NCBI GenBank assembly: GCA_036496605.1
Contig: DASXKV010000032.1
Location: 62,001-126,000, forward strand
Direction of reading: 5' to 3'
Origin: Gemmatimonadaceae bacterium
GTDB taxonomy: Bacteria; Gemmatimonadota; Gemmatimonadetes; Gemmatimonadales; Gemmatimonadaceae
Length of the DNA stretch: 64,000 bases
Positions 8,451-17,136 of this stretch are shown one piece after another. Numbering within the stretch: position 1 is the stretch's first letter; each line of letters starts with the position of its first letter. A program made the position numbers and the translations under genes. Below the pieces are notes generated by a model. That model was not told where the DNA came from. It worked only from the letters and a program-made list of their open reading frames with translations, and ran no database searches.

Positions 8451-9725
8451 ATGGCGGTTGTGACGGGGAGGAACAAGCGAGAGCGGCAACCGCGCCTAAC
8501 GGCGCGCCGCGCGCCCGTCGCGCGAGGCACGTCGCCGTCGATCGTCTCACGACCAGCGATCGGTCTCGAGGCGGAGTTCGTCGTGGTGATGGACGGCGCG
8601 CCGGTCCGTCCCGAAGACGTCTTCGGCTCGCCACGGCGCATCGTCCGCGGTCCGCTCATGCATCGCACCGGCCGGTCCTATCATTTACCTACCGGCAGCG
8701 CCGTGTACTTCGACACCGGGGTAATCGAGCTCGCGACGCCGATGATCGAGATCGAACGCGGCTGCGCCGCTCGGGCCGGTCGCTCGCTGTGGGAGAGCAT
8801 TCTCTTTCTGCGGCAGGAGCTGGACGATTGGCAGGCACGACACGACCATGAGGTACGACTGGTCGGGTTTAGCACTCACTATAATGTCTCGTTCGATCTC
8901 CCGACTCCCGATCGCAGGGCCGATCGCACCGTCGAAAAGCTCGCGCTCCTGCTTACATATCTTTTGCCGGCGCCGGTCATGCTGCTCGCCGCGAACCGTC
9001 AATCGACCGGCATCGGCGTGCGCCCGCGTGGCAACCGCGTCGAGGTCACTGCCGATTTCACGCCGGACGCGGCGCTCATGATCGCGACCGCGACCGTGAT
9101 CGTTGGCATCGTGCGTGAGGTCATGAGCTGGCCGAGCTATGAACTGGCCGAGTTGTATGGCCCGGAGCACGGCGATCTCCCGATCTTTCGCCAGTTCACG
9201 CCGGCGCCCCATAGCTCGCGAAAGGGTTGGGTCGCGCGCGACTCGTGCTTCCCACGCAATCCCTTCGCCTCGCACGTCGACGCGGATCGCTGGGACGTCT
9301 GCACCGGCGAATCGATCTCGCTGCGTGAGATCGCGGGACGCATCACGAAGCACTTCTGGCCGGCGATTCGCCGCTACGCCGATCCCTTCTCTCTCCGCCT
9401 CGTCGGCGCCGTCATGGCGGGGCGGACGCCGTCGCTTCTGGAGCTCGCCGACCGTCCTCCGTCGTACGAGAGCGTTGGCCATCTCTGCGCCTGGGAGGAT
9501 CTCTTCCCCGAGCACGAGCTGCCACGTTCCCGATATGAGCGAGTACTCATTCGCGCCATTCACGGTGACCGCTTGCACCTGGGCCGCGACGATTGGTACA
9601 CCCCGACGGGAATGAGCGGCTGGTCACACGTCGTCTTCCGCCGCGATCGCGACCGCAGCAAGCACGTGTTCTCGCTCGATTACCTGCTCCGGCATCTGGA
9701 CGACTGGGAGGCGCCTCAGCGCTAG
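8451..9725 (+). CDS. Glutamine-synthetase/GCS-fold amidoligase-like protein
   Basis: The 424-residue product contains the ATP/Mg-binding opening of the COOH-NH2 ligase superfamily (AIGLEAEFVVVMDG, GxExEF), followed by GVIELATPMIEIERG and a LVGFSTHYNVSFDLP strand. A basic/acidic strand RVEVTADFTPDAALM sits where family members bind nucleotide and metal. A hydrophobic helix (LALLLTYLLPAPVMLLAA) is likely a core helix rather than a membrane span. Such enzymes form amide or peptide bonds using ATP. It is the third gene of the compact unit beginning at 6917, which pairs a ligase with two hydrolases of peptidoglycan-type folds. The first ~30 residues are basic and low complexity. The exact substrate is unknown. 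Confidence 0.65.
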   Translation: MAVVTGRNKRERQPRLTARRAPVARGTSPSIVSRPAIGLEAEFVVVMDGAPVRPEDVFGSPRRIVRGPLMHRTGRSYHLPTGSAVYFDTGVIELATPMIEIERGCAARAGRSLWESILFLRQELDDWQARHDHEVRLVGFSTHYNVSFDLPTPDRRADRTVEKLALLLTYLLPAPVMLLAANRQSTGIGVRPRGNRVEVTADFTPDAALMIATATVIVGIVREVMSWPSYELAELYGPEHGDLPIFRQFTPAPHSSRKGWVARDSCFPRNPFASHVDADRWDVCTGESISLREIAGRITKHFWPAIRRYADPFSLRLVGAVMAGRTPSLLELADRPPSYESVGHLCAWEDLFPEHELPRSRYERVLIRAIHGDRLHLGRDDWYTPTGMSGWSHVVFRRDRDRSKHVFSLDYLLRHLDDWEAPQR

Positions 9726-9765
9726 GCGACCTGGACCCTACGTCGCCTCAGGATGACACTACGCC

Positions 9766-10884
9766 TCACTGCGCACGCGCGTGCCACGCAGCCAACGCGT
9801 CCGCTTCCTGCTCCGGCGTGATCGTAAAGTGCGGATGCTCACGCCGTGTTGTCGGTACGGTCGGCCACCAGGCGAGCGTGTCGCGCACCGTTACCGCCAG
9901 AGGCCGGAAGGTGAGGCCAGCCGCGATCGCCTTCCGGTTGCTGATCGACATCATGCCGTCGTCATTCCCCGCGAGCCGCGCCCACGGAATCGCCTCGTCG
10001 ATCTTGTGCTCCGCCAGAAACGCGTAGTCGTCCACCCATGTGAACTTCACGTTGGCGCCGAGGGCCGCCTTGGCCTGCTCGAGAAAGCTCGGCATCGTTA
10101 GGGTCTCTTCGGGCCCGGCGGCGTTGTAGACGCCCGAGCGCTGCTCCTCGAGCAGCCCGATCATCCACTCCGCGAGATCGCGCACATCGATGATCTGCAC
10201 TGGATCGTCGTGGCGGCCCGGCGCGAGCACTTCGCCGCCGCGCGCCAGGCGCACGGGCCAGTACGGAAAGCGATCGGTGGTGTCACCGGGGCCAACGATG
10301 TACGTCGGGCGAACAAGGAGTGCTCGATCGCCGAATGCGTCGCGCACCTCTTTCTCGCAGCGCGCTTTCGCCACGCCATATGTCTCCGACTCGTCCTTCG
10401 GATCGGCGACATCGAGGTGTGGCGCCCACGATTCGTCGAGGCCGCGCTTCAAGTACGGGTAGTAGACACCCGTCGACGACGTGAAGAGATAACGGCCGGC
10501 CGAGGCCTCGAGCAGCTGTGCGGATTGCCGGACCCACTCCGGATTGGTGGCCGAGTCGTCGACGACGGCGTCGAAGCGTTTTCCGACGAGCGCCTCGAGG
10601 TGTCCATTCCGGTCCCCGGTGAGACGAACGATCTCGTTAGGCAGATCCGCTTGGCGCCGCCCGCGTGTGAAAATCGTCACGCGATGCCCGCGCGACACCG
10701 CGTGCCGGACGAGATGAGGACCGATGAAGCCGGTGCCGCCGAGGACGAGCAGATTGAGCGACGATGTCGCGCGTGGCGCACCGAGGCCCGTCGCCGCTTG
10801 CGCCAGCGCAGGGAGGCCTCGGCTGAGCAGCGCGCCACCAACAACCGTACTCGCCTTCAGGAAGTCTCGTCTCGTTGTCGTCAT
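9766..10884 (-). CDS. Tat-exported NAD-dependent epimerase/dehydratase family protein
   Basis: The 372 residues begin with a twin-arginine signal (MTTTRRDFLKASTVVGGALL, cut after ALAQA). Export of a folded, cofactor-loaded protein is therefore likely. The mature part is an extended short-chain dehydrogenase/reductase with the nucleotide-binding LVLGGTGFIGPHLVRHA, the active-site Ser region FTSSTGVYYPY and the catalytic YGVAK (YxxxK). RPTYIVGPGD is the typical later strand. Substrates of cytoplasmic relatives are nucleotide sugars, which are scarce in the periplasm, so the role here is open. The C-terminus ends with TITPEQEADALAAWHAR. The gene converges with the amidoligase gene, 40 bp apart. 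Confidence 0.88.
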   Translation of the reverse strand: MTTTRRDFLKASTVVGGALLSRGLPALAQAATGLGAPRATSSLNLLVLGGTGFIGPHLVRHAVSRGHRVTIFTRGRRQADLPNEIVRLTGDRNGHLEALVGKRFDAVVDDSATNPEWVRQSAQLLEASAGRYLFTSSTGVYYPYLKRGLDESWAPHLDVADPKDESETYGVAKARCEKEVRDAFGDRALLVRPTYIVGPGDTTDRFPYWPVRLARGGEVLAPGRHDDPVQIIDVRDLAEWMIGLLEEQRSGVYNAAGPEETLTMPSFLEQAKAALGANVKFTWVDDYAFLAEHKIDEAIPWARLAGNDDGMMSISNRKAIAAGLTFRPLAVTVRDTLAWWPTVPTTRREHPHFTITPEQEADALAAWHARAQ

Positions 10885-11035
10885 ACCACCAAGCGAATGC
10901 GAGGTCGGCTCAGATGTTAGGCGCGAGAGCGCCGTGCGACTACCCGCCCGACCAAATCCTTACAGACGTCGGTCGCGACCGCTCAGCGCGTCCAATCATC
11001 ACCAGATCGCGCCACGAGCGCCGCGAAAACGCGCA

Positions 11036-11257
11036 TCAGGTCACGCGGCGCACGGCGATGATCAACGCTGCGCCGGCGATGATCGCCACGCCGCCGACGA
11101 TCGGCGAAATCGGGATTGTCCGATCTTCGCGCGCCGTCACCTGCAGCGGCCCTACGCGAGCGACCTCGCGACGACGCGTGTACGTGATACCGCCGTACGC
11201 GACGCCGATGACTCCAAGTAGGACGAGAATGAGTCCGACGAGCGTTCCCACTTTCAT
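11036..11257 (-). CDS. Small two-helix membrane protein, DUF3185-like
   Basis: The 73-residue protein has a transmembrane helix at about 5-24 (VGLILVLLGVIGVAYGG) and another at about 50-68 (PIVGGVAIIAGAALIIAVRR). Between them lies TYTRRREVARVGPLQVTAR, a pattern I associate with DUF3185 proteins of unknown function. The ATG at 11257 has GGAAG at the right distance. The larger frame upstream to 11512 is rejected because it lacks hydrophobic or domain content. Confidence 0.7.
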   Translation of the reverse strand: MKVGTLVGLILVLLGVIGVAYGGITYTRRREVARVGPLQVTAREDRTIPISPIVGGVAIIAGAALIIAVRRVT

Positions 11258-11438
11258 GTTCACTTCCTCTGCGATGGTGTGCACGTCGCCGCATACGTCG
11301 ACGGCGCGACATTGAAGAATACGGCAGACTGCCGTCGTTCGTTCGCCCTGGCGAAAGGTTGCCTCACACTGCGTTCTCCTCCGCCTGCATTCCCGCCGCC
11401 GGCCGGGCACGGCTCGGCCAACGTCCCGTATCGTAGCC

Positions 11439-11654
11439 ATGCGCCGAACTCTCCTAGGCATGTACGCGGACATCGTCGTCTTCGACCCGAAGACGATCAA
11501 CGAACGCGCCATCGTCGAGCAGCCGAAGCAACTGTCGACGGGCGTGCGTTACGTTTGGGTCAACGGCACGCTCGTTTGGCGCGACGGAGCGCACACGGGC
11601 GCGAAACCAGGCCACGTCCTGCGAGGACAAGGTTACGCCGGGGCCAGGTAGGTT
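11439..11654 (+). pseudogene. 3' remnant of an N-acyl-D-amino-acid deacylase (D-aminoacylase)
   Basis: Only the C-terminal ~65 residues of a D-aminoacylase-type amidohydrolase are readable: ADIVVFDPKTINERA, QLSTGVRYVWVNGTLVWRDG, then GAKPGHVLRG. In intact family members this is the last strand-rich segment of a protein of about 500 residues (the usual wording is ADIVVFDPxT ... VNG ... GxxxGxxLRG). Upstream to 11258 I see no further homologous sequence in any frame, so the catalytic barrel is gone. The in-frame ATG at 11439 is probably fortuitous. The fragment ends at a normal stop. It looks like the scar of a deletion. Confidence 0.7.
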
Positions 11655-11694
11655 CGTCCCTCCGCGTTGTCGGTCCGTGCTTCACGGATGCAGG

Positions 11695-11724
11695 TTGTTC
11701 GTTAAGATTTCCTGACTGCATACT
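11695..11724 (+). promoter_or_regulatory. Possible sigma70-like promoter of the DinB-like gene
   Basis: TTGTTC (11695-11700) and CATACT (11719-11724) are spaced by 18 bases, 15 bases before the ATG. The sequence is AT-richer than its surroundings. Consensus match is moderate only. Confidence 0.3.
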
Positions 11725-11739
11725 CTTTCTGGCGATTCC

Positions 11740-12261
11740 ATGCGTTCCCTTCTCGTTGGCATCTTCGCATTCGCGACGCTCTCGTCGACTGCACGAGCGC
11801 AAACCAAACAGCAGCTCGTCGAGGACTGGGAACGCCAACGCACCAACGTGCTGGCGTACATCGATGCGATGCCGGATTCGGCGATGGCCTTTCATCCGAC
11901 GCCTGGAGTGCGCGACTTCGCGCAGCAGATCGTGCACGCGGTGAGCACCGACCTCGAGGTCGCCGCGATCGCGCTCCGCGGTCTCAAGGAAGCGCCGTTT
12001 ACGCTCGACACGACGCAGCTACATCAGAAGGCCGCGCTCCGCGACTACACCGATCGGGTGTATGGCTTCCTGCTCGACGCGCTCAAGGGCTCCACGCCCT
12101 CGCAACTGCTCAAACAATCGTCGGTGTACAATCTGCCGCCACAATCGGCCGCGCGCTGGCTCACGCTCAGCTACGAGCACGCGGTATGGACGTTAGGCCA
12201 AACGGTGCCGTACCTACGCTTGAATGGCGTGACTCCGCCTGCGTACAAGCAGCCGTTGTGA
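11740..12261 (+). CDS. Exported DinB-like (DfsB) four-helix protein
   Basis: The 173 residues start with a signal peptide (MRSLLVGIFAFATLSSTARA). The mature part matches the DinB/YfiT metal-binding four-helix fold. First-helix W/ER...L..I..MP wording is followed by DFAQQIVHAV with the first candidate ligand His. The classical end SYEHAVWTLGQTVPYLRLNG then VTPPAY is where DinB proteins usually have ExxxHxGQ..YLR..G..PP. In that final segment the normal HHxGQ reads WTLGQ, so one metal ligand may be lost. Secreted DinB-like proteins are frequent in Gemmatimonadota and Acidobacteriota; their biochemical role is unknown. The gene stands alone, convergent with the SGNH hydrolase. Confidence 0.8.
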   Translation: MRSLLVGIFAFATLSSTARAQTKQQLVEDWERQRTNVLAYIDAMPDSAMAFHPTPGVRDFAQQIVHAVSTDLEVAAIALRGLKEAPFTLDTTQLHQKAALRDYTDRVYGFLLDALKGSTPSQLLKQSSVYNLPPQSAARWLTLSYEHAVWTLGQTVPYLRLNGVTPPAYKQPL

Positions 12262-12280
12262 TACGCGGCGGATCGTTCAC

Positions 12281-12904
12281 CTATCGGGAGATCTGGAGCG
12301 CGGCGAGCGCCTCGGGAAGAATGAAACGGGCCCATTCGGCGTACATTGCCGACGATGGATGCAGTCCGTCGTCGGCGAGCAGCACGCGATTGTCGGCAGC
12401 GCGACGTGAAATAGGAGTCACGTCGATGAATCGCACGCCCGCCTTACAGGCCTCGTCGCAGATCAATGCGTTGAATTGGTCGATCTCGCTCGCTATCGTC
12501 GCTGCGCCACGCGGATCGGCGACCGCAAATGGCGTCACTGCCCAATCCGGAATCGAAACCGCGAGCACTCGCGAAGGCTCGCCCCGCGCGTGGCGCACCG
12601 ACCGTGACAACAACTCGAGGAACCCGTCGCGGAATGCGAGCACGCCGAGCCCGCGGTACTGGTCGTTGACTCCGATGAGTAATGAGACGAGATCGTAGCC
12701 GGCATCGGGCGCCGGCGACGCCTCGTCGAGCACCGCAATCAGTTCCGTCGTCGTCCAACCGGTTTTCGCGATGATGACCGGATCGCCCAACGCAACGCCG
12801 GCGTTCCGCACCGCGGCTGCCAGTTGTACCGGCCATCGATCGCTCGCGCTCACCGCCTCGCCGATGGTGTACGAGTCGCCGAGCGCGAGATAGCGTTGCG
12901 TCAC
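12281..12904 (-). CDS. SGNH/GDSL-type esterase or lysophospholipase
   Basis: The 207-residue enzyme contains all four SGNH blocks: nucleophile S11 in YLALGDSYTIGE, G49 in AKTGWTTTEL, N80 in LLIGVNDQYRG, and D179/H182 in DDGLHPS. Such hydrolases deacylate lipids, sugars or peptidoglycan-linked acetyl groups. There is no signal peptide, so the enzyme should be cytoplasmic unless exported another way. Its ATG overlaps the stop of the LIC_10091-like gene by four bases (TCAC on the plus strand), making a two-gene operon in which this is the downstream gene. Confidence 0.88.
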   Translation of the reverse strand: MTQRYLALGDSYTIGEAVSASDRWPVQLAAAVRNAGVALGDPVIIAKTGWTTTELIAVLDEASPAPDAGYDLVSLLIGVNDQYRGLGVLAFRDGFLELLSRSVRHARGEPSRVLAVSIPDWAVTPFAVADPRGAATIASEIDQFNALICDEACKAGVRFIDVTPISRRAADNRVLLADDGLHPSSAMYAEWARFILPEALAALQISR

Positions 12905-14094
12905 GGCGCCACGTAGTTCTTCGAGATCAGGTCGTAGTACGAGCGCACCGCACCGCTGTCGTACGTCGCAACGAACGCGTCGAGCGTCTGGAGGATTTGC
13001 GTCGAGTAGTGTCCGGGCACGTTGAGCGGATGCGCTCCGGCGGTGCCGAAGCCATAGCCATACCCGAAGAAGCTCCGGATGATGACACTCCGGTGATCGC
13101 GTGGCAGCAGTTTGACGTTCTCGGCGAATTGCGGAAAGCCGCCATCCCTGATGAGATACTGCTCGACGTTCGAGATGTAGAGCACCGAGACTTTCTCGTT
13201 TCGCTCGCCGACGTACTGGCCGATGGCAGCGAGCGCGTGATCGCCAGCGGCATTCCCGACGACGGGAATGATCAGATCGCGCACCTCGAGGTTTTTCACG
13301 AATTGGAATCCCTCTTCCGAGGCGAGGTAGTTCGCCTGGTGTCCCGACCGATCTTTCTCGAGCAATAACTGCCGATACGTTGGGTGGTACGGTCGCGGGG
13401 CGCGCCCGATGCTCGAGTAGCGCAGGTCCAGTGAATCGCGGACGAACGCGTCTCTGATGCGCGCGATCGTCTCGAGATCGAGTGTCGAGAGTGAGATACC
13501 GAAGTGCCGAACGCGCTGGCTGATCGCCGATTGCACGGAATCGACGAGATCGGCGTCGGTGTGCGTGGCGTCGATATAGTCGACGAGCTCCTCGATCGAC
13601 TTCGAGCCCCAGTGGTCCATGTCGCGCGGGACGGGCTTGCCGAACAGGAGGCAGACATACTCGACGCGGTTGCGCGACATCGCGAACAACGCCTTGAAGA
13701 GCAGATGCTCGAGAAGGTTGTCGCGACGAATGTCGATCATGAAGGCGATGTTGGGATGCACCGCCGCGATATATGAGAAATTCTGATCGGGTCCGACGCC
13801 GATGTAGGCACCGCCCTGGACCTTCAGACGGCGCATGCCGTCGAGCACGTGCAGATACGATGTCTCGTTGGAAATGAGATTGTCGGAATCGAAGTAGCCG
13901 CCTGGCTCGGACAGGCGCTGGACGAGCTTCGCGAACGCCGAGTCGACTCGCGCCGGGTGATCGAGCGCGAATGAAGACGCGTTTGCCGCTCGCGGCGGCC
14001 CCTGATGCGCCGCTCCACTGGCGAACGATCCCATGAGGATCGTCACCGGAATGGCCGCGATCAGCCAGCGCACCGCCCGGAATCTCGAGCTCAT
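12901..14094 (-). CDS. LIC_10091-like exported protein
   Basis: The 397-residue protein has an N-terminal hydrophobic signal (about 10-28, LIAAIPVTILMGSFASGAA). It then shows conserved wording I recognise from the LIC_10091 group: SDNLISNETSYLHVLDGM, GGAYIGVGPDQNFSYIA, PNIAFMIDIRRDNLLEHLL, RVEYVCLLFGKPVP. Structures of that group have a Rossmann/methyltransferase-like fold, but function is unproven. The D-I-R-R-D stretch sits where a methyltransferase would bind SAM. It forms an operon with the overlapping SGNH hydrolase gene. Assignment to the family rests on memory of the motif pattern, not a search. Confidence 0.65.
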   Translation of the reverse strand: MSSRFRAVRWLIAAIPVTILMGSFASGAAHQGPPRAANASSFALDHPARVDSAFAKLVQRLSEPGGYFDSDNLISNETSYLHVLDGMRRLKVQGGAYIGVGPDQNFSYIAAVHPNIAFMIDIRRDNLLEHLLFKALFAMSRNRVEYVCLLFGKPVPRDMDHWGSKSIEELVDYIDATHTDADLVDSVQSAISQRVRHFGISLSTLDLETIARIRDAFVRDSLDLRYSSIGRAPRPYHPTYRQLLLEKDRSGHQANYLASEEGFQFVKNLEVRDLIIPVVGNAAGDHALAAIGQYVGERNEKVSVLYISNVEQYLIRDGGFPQFAENVKLLPRDHRSVIIRSFFGYGYGFGTAGAHPLNVPGHYSTQILQTLDAFVATYDSGAVRSYYDLISKNYVAP

Positions 14095-14174
14095 CGCAAT
14101 ACCTCCGCTCCCGCGAAATTACTTGGCGTGACCCGGCGAAAGCCAGTGATTGCGCTTCTGGGGACGCGCGTCAG

Positions 14175-14387
14175 CTATTCGCGCGGCGGCGCGTGAGACG
14201 TCGTCTGCGTCATCACGAGGCGGAGCTGCGTGAGAAACGCCGCCGGACCGGCGTTATCGGGCAGCGCATGCAGCGCGCGCAGAGCGTCTTCCTCGCGCAC
14301 GGCAAGCCCGGCGCTGATCGTGTTCGGATCGACGCCGACGCGTTCGAACTCCTTCAATAACTGCGCGAACCGCTTCCCTTCCGTCAT
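14175..14387 (-). CDS. Small hypothetical protein
   Basis: A 70-residue frame starting MTEGKRFAQLLKEFERVG gives a plausible soluble helical protein (LLKEFERVG, VREEDALRALHALPD, AFLTQLRLVMTQ). No family recognised. The start was chosen at 14387 because upstream residues in frame are low-complexity arginine/serine. No clear ribosome-binding site. Existence as a gene is likely but not certain. Confidence 0.45.
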   Translation of the reverse strand: MTEGKRFAQLLKEFERVGVDPNTISAGLAVREEDALRALHALPDNAGPAAFLTQLRLVMTQTTSHAPPRE

Positions 14388-14519
14388 GCCACACCCACGG
14401 GATCGCGAGCTGAGGCCGCTGTTCGCATACTCCGTTCCGCCATGCCGGTTCCTACGCGGAGCGGCACGACAACAGAACTCACGCTCATGGAGTATCGGTC
14501 CCGGCCCAGAACGCGGAAA

Positions 14520-14547
14520 GGGCCGGCCTCGACTCGAGGACCGGCCC
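14520..14547 (-). terminator. Hairpin terminator after the anti-sigma gene
   Basis: GGGCCGG (14520-14526) pairs with CCGGCCC (14541-14547) and the inner CCTCGA/CTCGAGG extends the stem. On the minus strand the stem is followed by TTTCC. It lies about 50 bases after the anti-sigma stop. Confidence 0.5.
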
Positions 14548-14594
14548 AATCGTACCAACATATTCGTAAACGCTCAGCGCGTTCGAGTCACAGG

Positions 14595-15056
14595 TCAGCG
14601 CTGGAAGAGCACCACAAAGAGTGCTGTCACCGCGGCGGTGAGGGCGATGATTGCGCCGACAACGCCGAATGCCGCCGCCGGCGTGATGACGAACTCGCGA
14701 CGATACCACGGCGTGATCAGCTGCGGCGCGGTGCGCGGGAGGGCGTCCATGATCCGCTGCTGCACGTGCGCGGGCGTCGTCATGTGTCGCCGCGTATCGG
14801 TGACTTGCGCCATCCGCTTCCAGAACTCGACGTCGTGCTGCGTGTCGCCGTGACGCACCGCGGCTTCCGGCAGCTCACCGTCGAGCCACGCATGGATCGC
14901 GGGAGAAAGCTGGCGGCCCAGATCGGGCTGAGGAAGCGGTACCTCACGATCGCTGAGCGGATGCTCGAGCTCCGAGCGGCGCTCAGGCTGCGGGCGGCGC
15001 TCTCGCTTATGGCCATCGAGGTTCCGGCCATTCTCGGAATGAATGTCGTCGAACAT
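14595..15056 (-). CDS. Anti-sigma factor, single-pass membrane protein
   Basis: The 153-residue protein follows the ECF sigma gene so closely that its ATG comes one base after the sigma stop codon (TAA-C-ATG), a typical sigma/anti-sigma coupling. The N-terminal part contains QLSPAIHAWLDGELPEAAV, resembling the anti-sigma HxxxxLDGEL helix. The HxxxCxxC zinc ligands of ZAS proteins are absent, so it is a zinc-less variant. A transmembrane helix near 128-149 (AAAFGVVGAIIALTAAVTAL) would place residues after it in the periplasm, but only a few remain (FVVLFQR), so sensing by a large periplasmic domain is unlikely. Confidence 0.75.
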   Translation of the reverse strand: MFDDIHSENGRNLDGHKRERRPQPERRSELEHPLSDREVPLPQPDLGRQLSPAIHAWLDGELPEAAVRHGDTQHDVEFWKRMAQVTDTRRHMTTPAHVQQRIMDALPRTAPQLITPWYRREFVITPAAAFGVVGAIIALTAAVTALFVVLFQR

Positions 15057-15057
15057 G

Positions 15058-15789
15058 TTAGGCGTACTTCTCCTCGAGTAAGGCTTGCAGCGCCTCACGA
15101 GCGCGGTGGACGCGCATCTTGAGCGCACCGACAGTGGTGCCGAGTAGATCGGCCATCTCTTCGTACGAGCGTCCTTCGACGTGCTTCATGATGAACGCTT
15201 CGCGGAGCGATGACGGCAGCGTCGCCAGGGCCTTGTCCAGATCCGTGCGTAATTCACTGCGATCCAACTCCTCGTCGGGCGTCGCGTAGGACGAGGGTTG
15301 ATCGTCTTCGTCGTAGCTGAGGTGGGACCGGCGAATATTCTTGAGCCAGTCCTTGCAGCCGTTGGCGACGATGCGAAAAACCCAAGCATCGAACCGCCCG
15401 CGCACCTCGGCGAGGTGCTGATACGCCTTGATGAAGCTGAGCTGCAGGATGTCTTCTGCGACATCGGGGCTTCCCGTCATGCAGAGCGCGTGTCGATACA
15501 GCGGATCGCTGTATCTGGTGATCAGCGTCTGGAACGCGTCGCGCTGACCCGCGAGTACGCGTTGGATGATCAGCTGATCAGTGTCCTGATCTGCGAGTTG
15601 TGCGGGCTGCTCCGTCGTCTTCACGACAACAGAGTAACGCGATTCCCGCGTTTCGGACAAGGCCGCGGGCGCGCTCCCGCTGGCGGTCCTTGGTTTCACG
15701 GCAGTCGCCACGGTGGAGGGGACGAAGGAGGGTGAATGGAGTAACGACAACACGGAACGAGCACTCGGCTGCTCGATCCGACTAATCAT
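15058..15789 (-). CDS. ECF-family RNA polymerase sigma factor
   Basis: Sigma region 2 is seen at about 80-145 (FQTLITRYSDPLYRHALCM, AEDILQLSFIKAYQ, FDAWVFRIVANGCKDWLK) and region 4 at about 175-235 (LATLPSSLREAFIMKHVEG, SYEEMADLLGTTVGALKMR, VHRAREAL). The frame is open for 243 residues, but the first ~55 are Ser/Thr/Pro-rich and atypical. A GTG at 15624 would give 188 residues, the normal ECF length, so the true start is uncertain. The gene is translationally coupled to the anti-sigma gene. It follows the CoA-transferase gene on the same strand with 23 bases between, so read-through is possible. Confidence 0.92.
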   Translation of the reverse strand: MISRIEQPSARSVLSLLHSPSFVPSTVATAVKPRTASGSAPAALSETRESRYSVVVKTTEQPAQLADQDTDQLIIQRVLAGQRDAFQTLITRYSDPLYRHALCMTGSPDVAEDILQLSFIKAYQHLAEVRGRFDAWVFRIVANGCKDWLKNIRRSHLSYDEDDQPSSYATPDEELDRSELRTDLDKALATLPSSLREAFIMKHVEGRSYEEMADLLGTTVGALKMRVHRAREALQALLEEKYA

Positions 15790-15812
15790 TGAGCGATTCG
15801 TCTCTCTGACCT

Positions 15813-16922
15813 TTACCGTCCGTCGGATTGCCCGAACGTCGAATCAAAGACGCGCCAACCGCGGTGACGTATCACACTCCCATGTTCATCGAGCCGGGGC
15901 GGCGGAAATCGCGGGCTCGTCCCGACGCTTGGAGGCATGCCAAACGTAGGTGACGCTTCAACATCCGCGATGACCTCGCGGATTGACTTCACGACCCCCG
16001 TCGGGACGCCGGCCGCCGCGAGCTTTTCCTGCCACACCCCCGCGGGTGCGGTCACAACCCTTGATGAGAATTCTTTAACAATTCGATCCCGCTGCCCCAA
16101 GCGGCCGGCGTTCGTCGCGAGCTGCGGGTCCGACGCGAGCTCGGTCAAGCCAAGAGTACGCACGCAGCTCGCCCATTGTGCGTCGCTGCCGACGGCGATT
16201 ACGAACGGACGATCAGCCGCGCGGAACAACTGATAGGGAACAAGATTCGGGTGCGCGTTGCCCCATCGCCCGGCATCGACACCGCTGACCAGCACATTCT
16301 GCGCGACGTTCACCAGCGCAGCGCGCGCGCTGTCGACGAGTGAAATGAAGAGCCGTCGACCGGCACCCGTTTTGTCGCGGTGCACGAGTGCCGCCAGAAT
16401 CGCCACGACGGCATCCTTCCCAGCAATCACATCGGCGAGCGCAACGCCGACCTTCATGGGATCCCCATTCGGCTCGCCAGTGATCGCCATCCAGCCACAC
16501 TCGGCTTGTGTGACGAAATCGTATCCCGGGCGCCCACTGTCCTCTCCGAAGCCGGTGATCGTGCACCATACGAGCTCACGATTTCGACGCATCAGCGCGA
16601 TTGGGTCGAGATCGCGACGCTCCAACGTGCCGCGCCGGAAATTGTCCACCACCACGTCCGCCTCATTGACGAGGCGGATGATTACATCGCGGTCTCGAGC
16701 CGACTCGAGGTCGAGGGCAACGCTCAACTTGTTTCGGTTGACCGACAGGTAATACGCGCTCTGGCCTTGCTCATCGAAGGGCGGACCCCAGCCTCGCGTT
16801 TCGTCTCCCGAACCCGGCCGCTCGACCTTGATGACGTCCGCGCCGAGATCGCCAAGCATCATTGTGCAGAGTGGGCCGGCGAGAACGCGAGTGAGGTCGA
16901 GGACTCGAATGCCATTGAGCAT
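15813..16922 (-). CDS. CaiB/BaiF-type (class III) CoA transferase
   Basis: The 369-residue protein shows the class III CoA-transferase pattern. The start is LNGIRVLDLTRVLAGPLCTMMLGDLGADVIKVE, followed by YYLSVNRNKLSVALDL, then ADVVVDNFRRG. The catalytic Asp is D164 in GVALADVIAGKDAV. It moves CoA between an acyl-CoA donor and a carboxylic acid acceptor. Without a neighbouring racemase or dehydrogenase the substrate cannot be told. Family members usually have about 400 residues, so this one is slightly short at the C-terminus but complete through PRFPPPRLDEHG. It stands alone upstream of the ECF sigma gene. Confidence 0.92.
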   Translation of the reverse strand: MLNGIRVLDLTRVLAGPLCTMMLGDLGADVIKVERPGSGDETRGWGPPFDEQGQSAYYLSVNRNKLSVALDLESARDRDVIIRLVNEADVVVDNFRRGTLERRDLDPIALMRRNRELVWCTITGFGEDSGRPGYDFVTQAECGWMAITGEPNGDPMKVGVALADVIAGKDAVVAILAALVHRDKTGAGRRLFISLVDSARAALVNVAQNVLVSGVDAGRWGNAHPNLVPYQLFRAADRPFVIAVGSDAQWASCVRTLGLTELASDPQLATNAGRLGQRDRIVKEFSSRVVTAPAGVWQEKLAAAGVPTGVVKSIREVIADVEASPTFGMPPSVGTSPRFPPPRLDEHGSVIRHRGWRVFDSTFGQSDGR

Positions 16923-17136
16923 AGTCTTGCGTTATGATGTCTTGATCGTGACGCAAATCACTCGATTCGTCTGGCGGCAGTACAATTGGTGAGGACGTCT
17001 GACTCGAACGCGCTTGCGTAGCTGTCGCCGCCTTCTATACTTCCGCCACGACGAACCGGCTGCGGCGCGCGAAGATAGCGCCGCGTCCCGACACAGGAAC
17101 AGCGTCGGGCATCCCATTCCGCGGATTCGACGGCCC

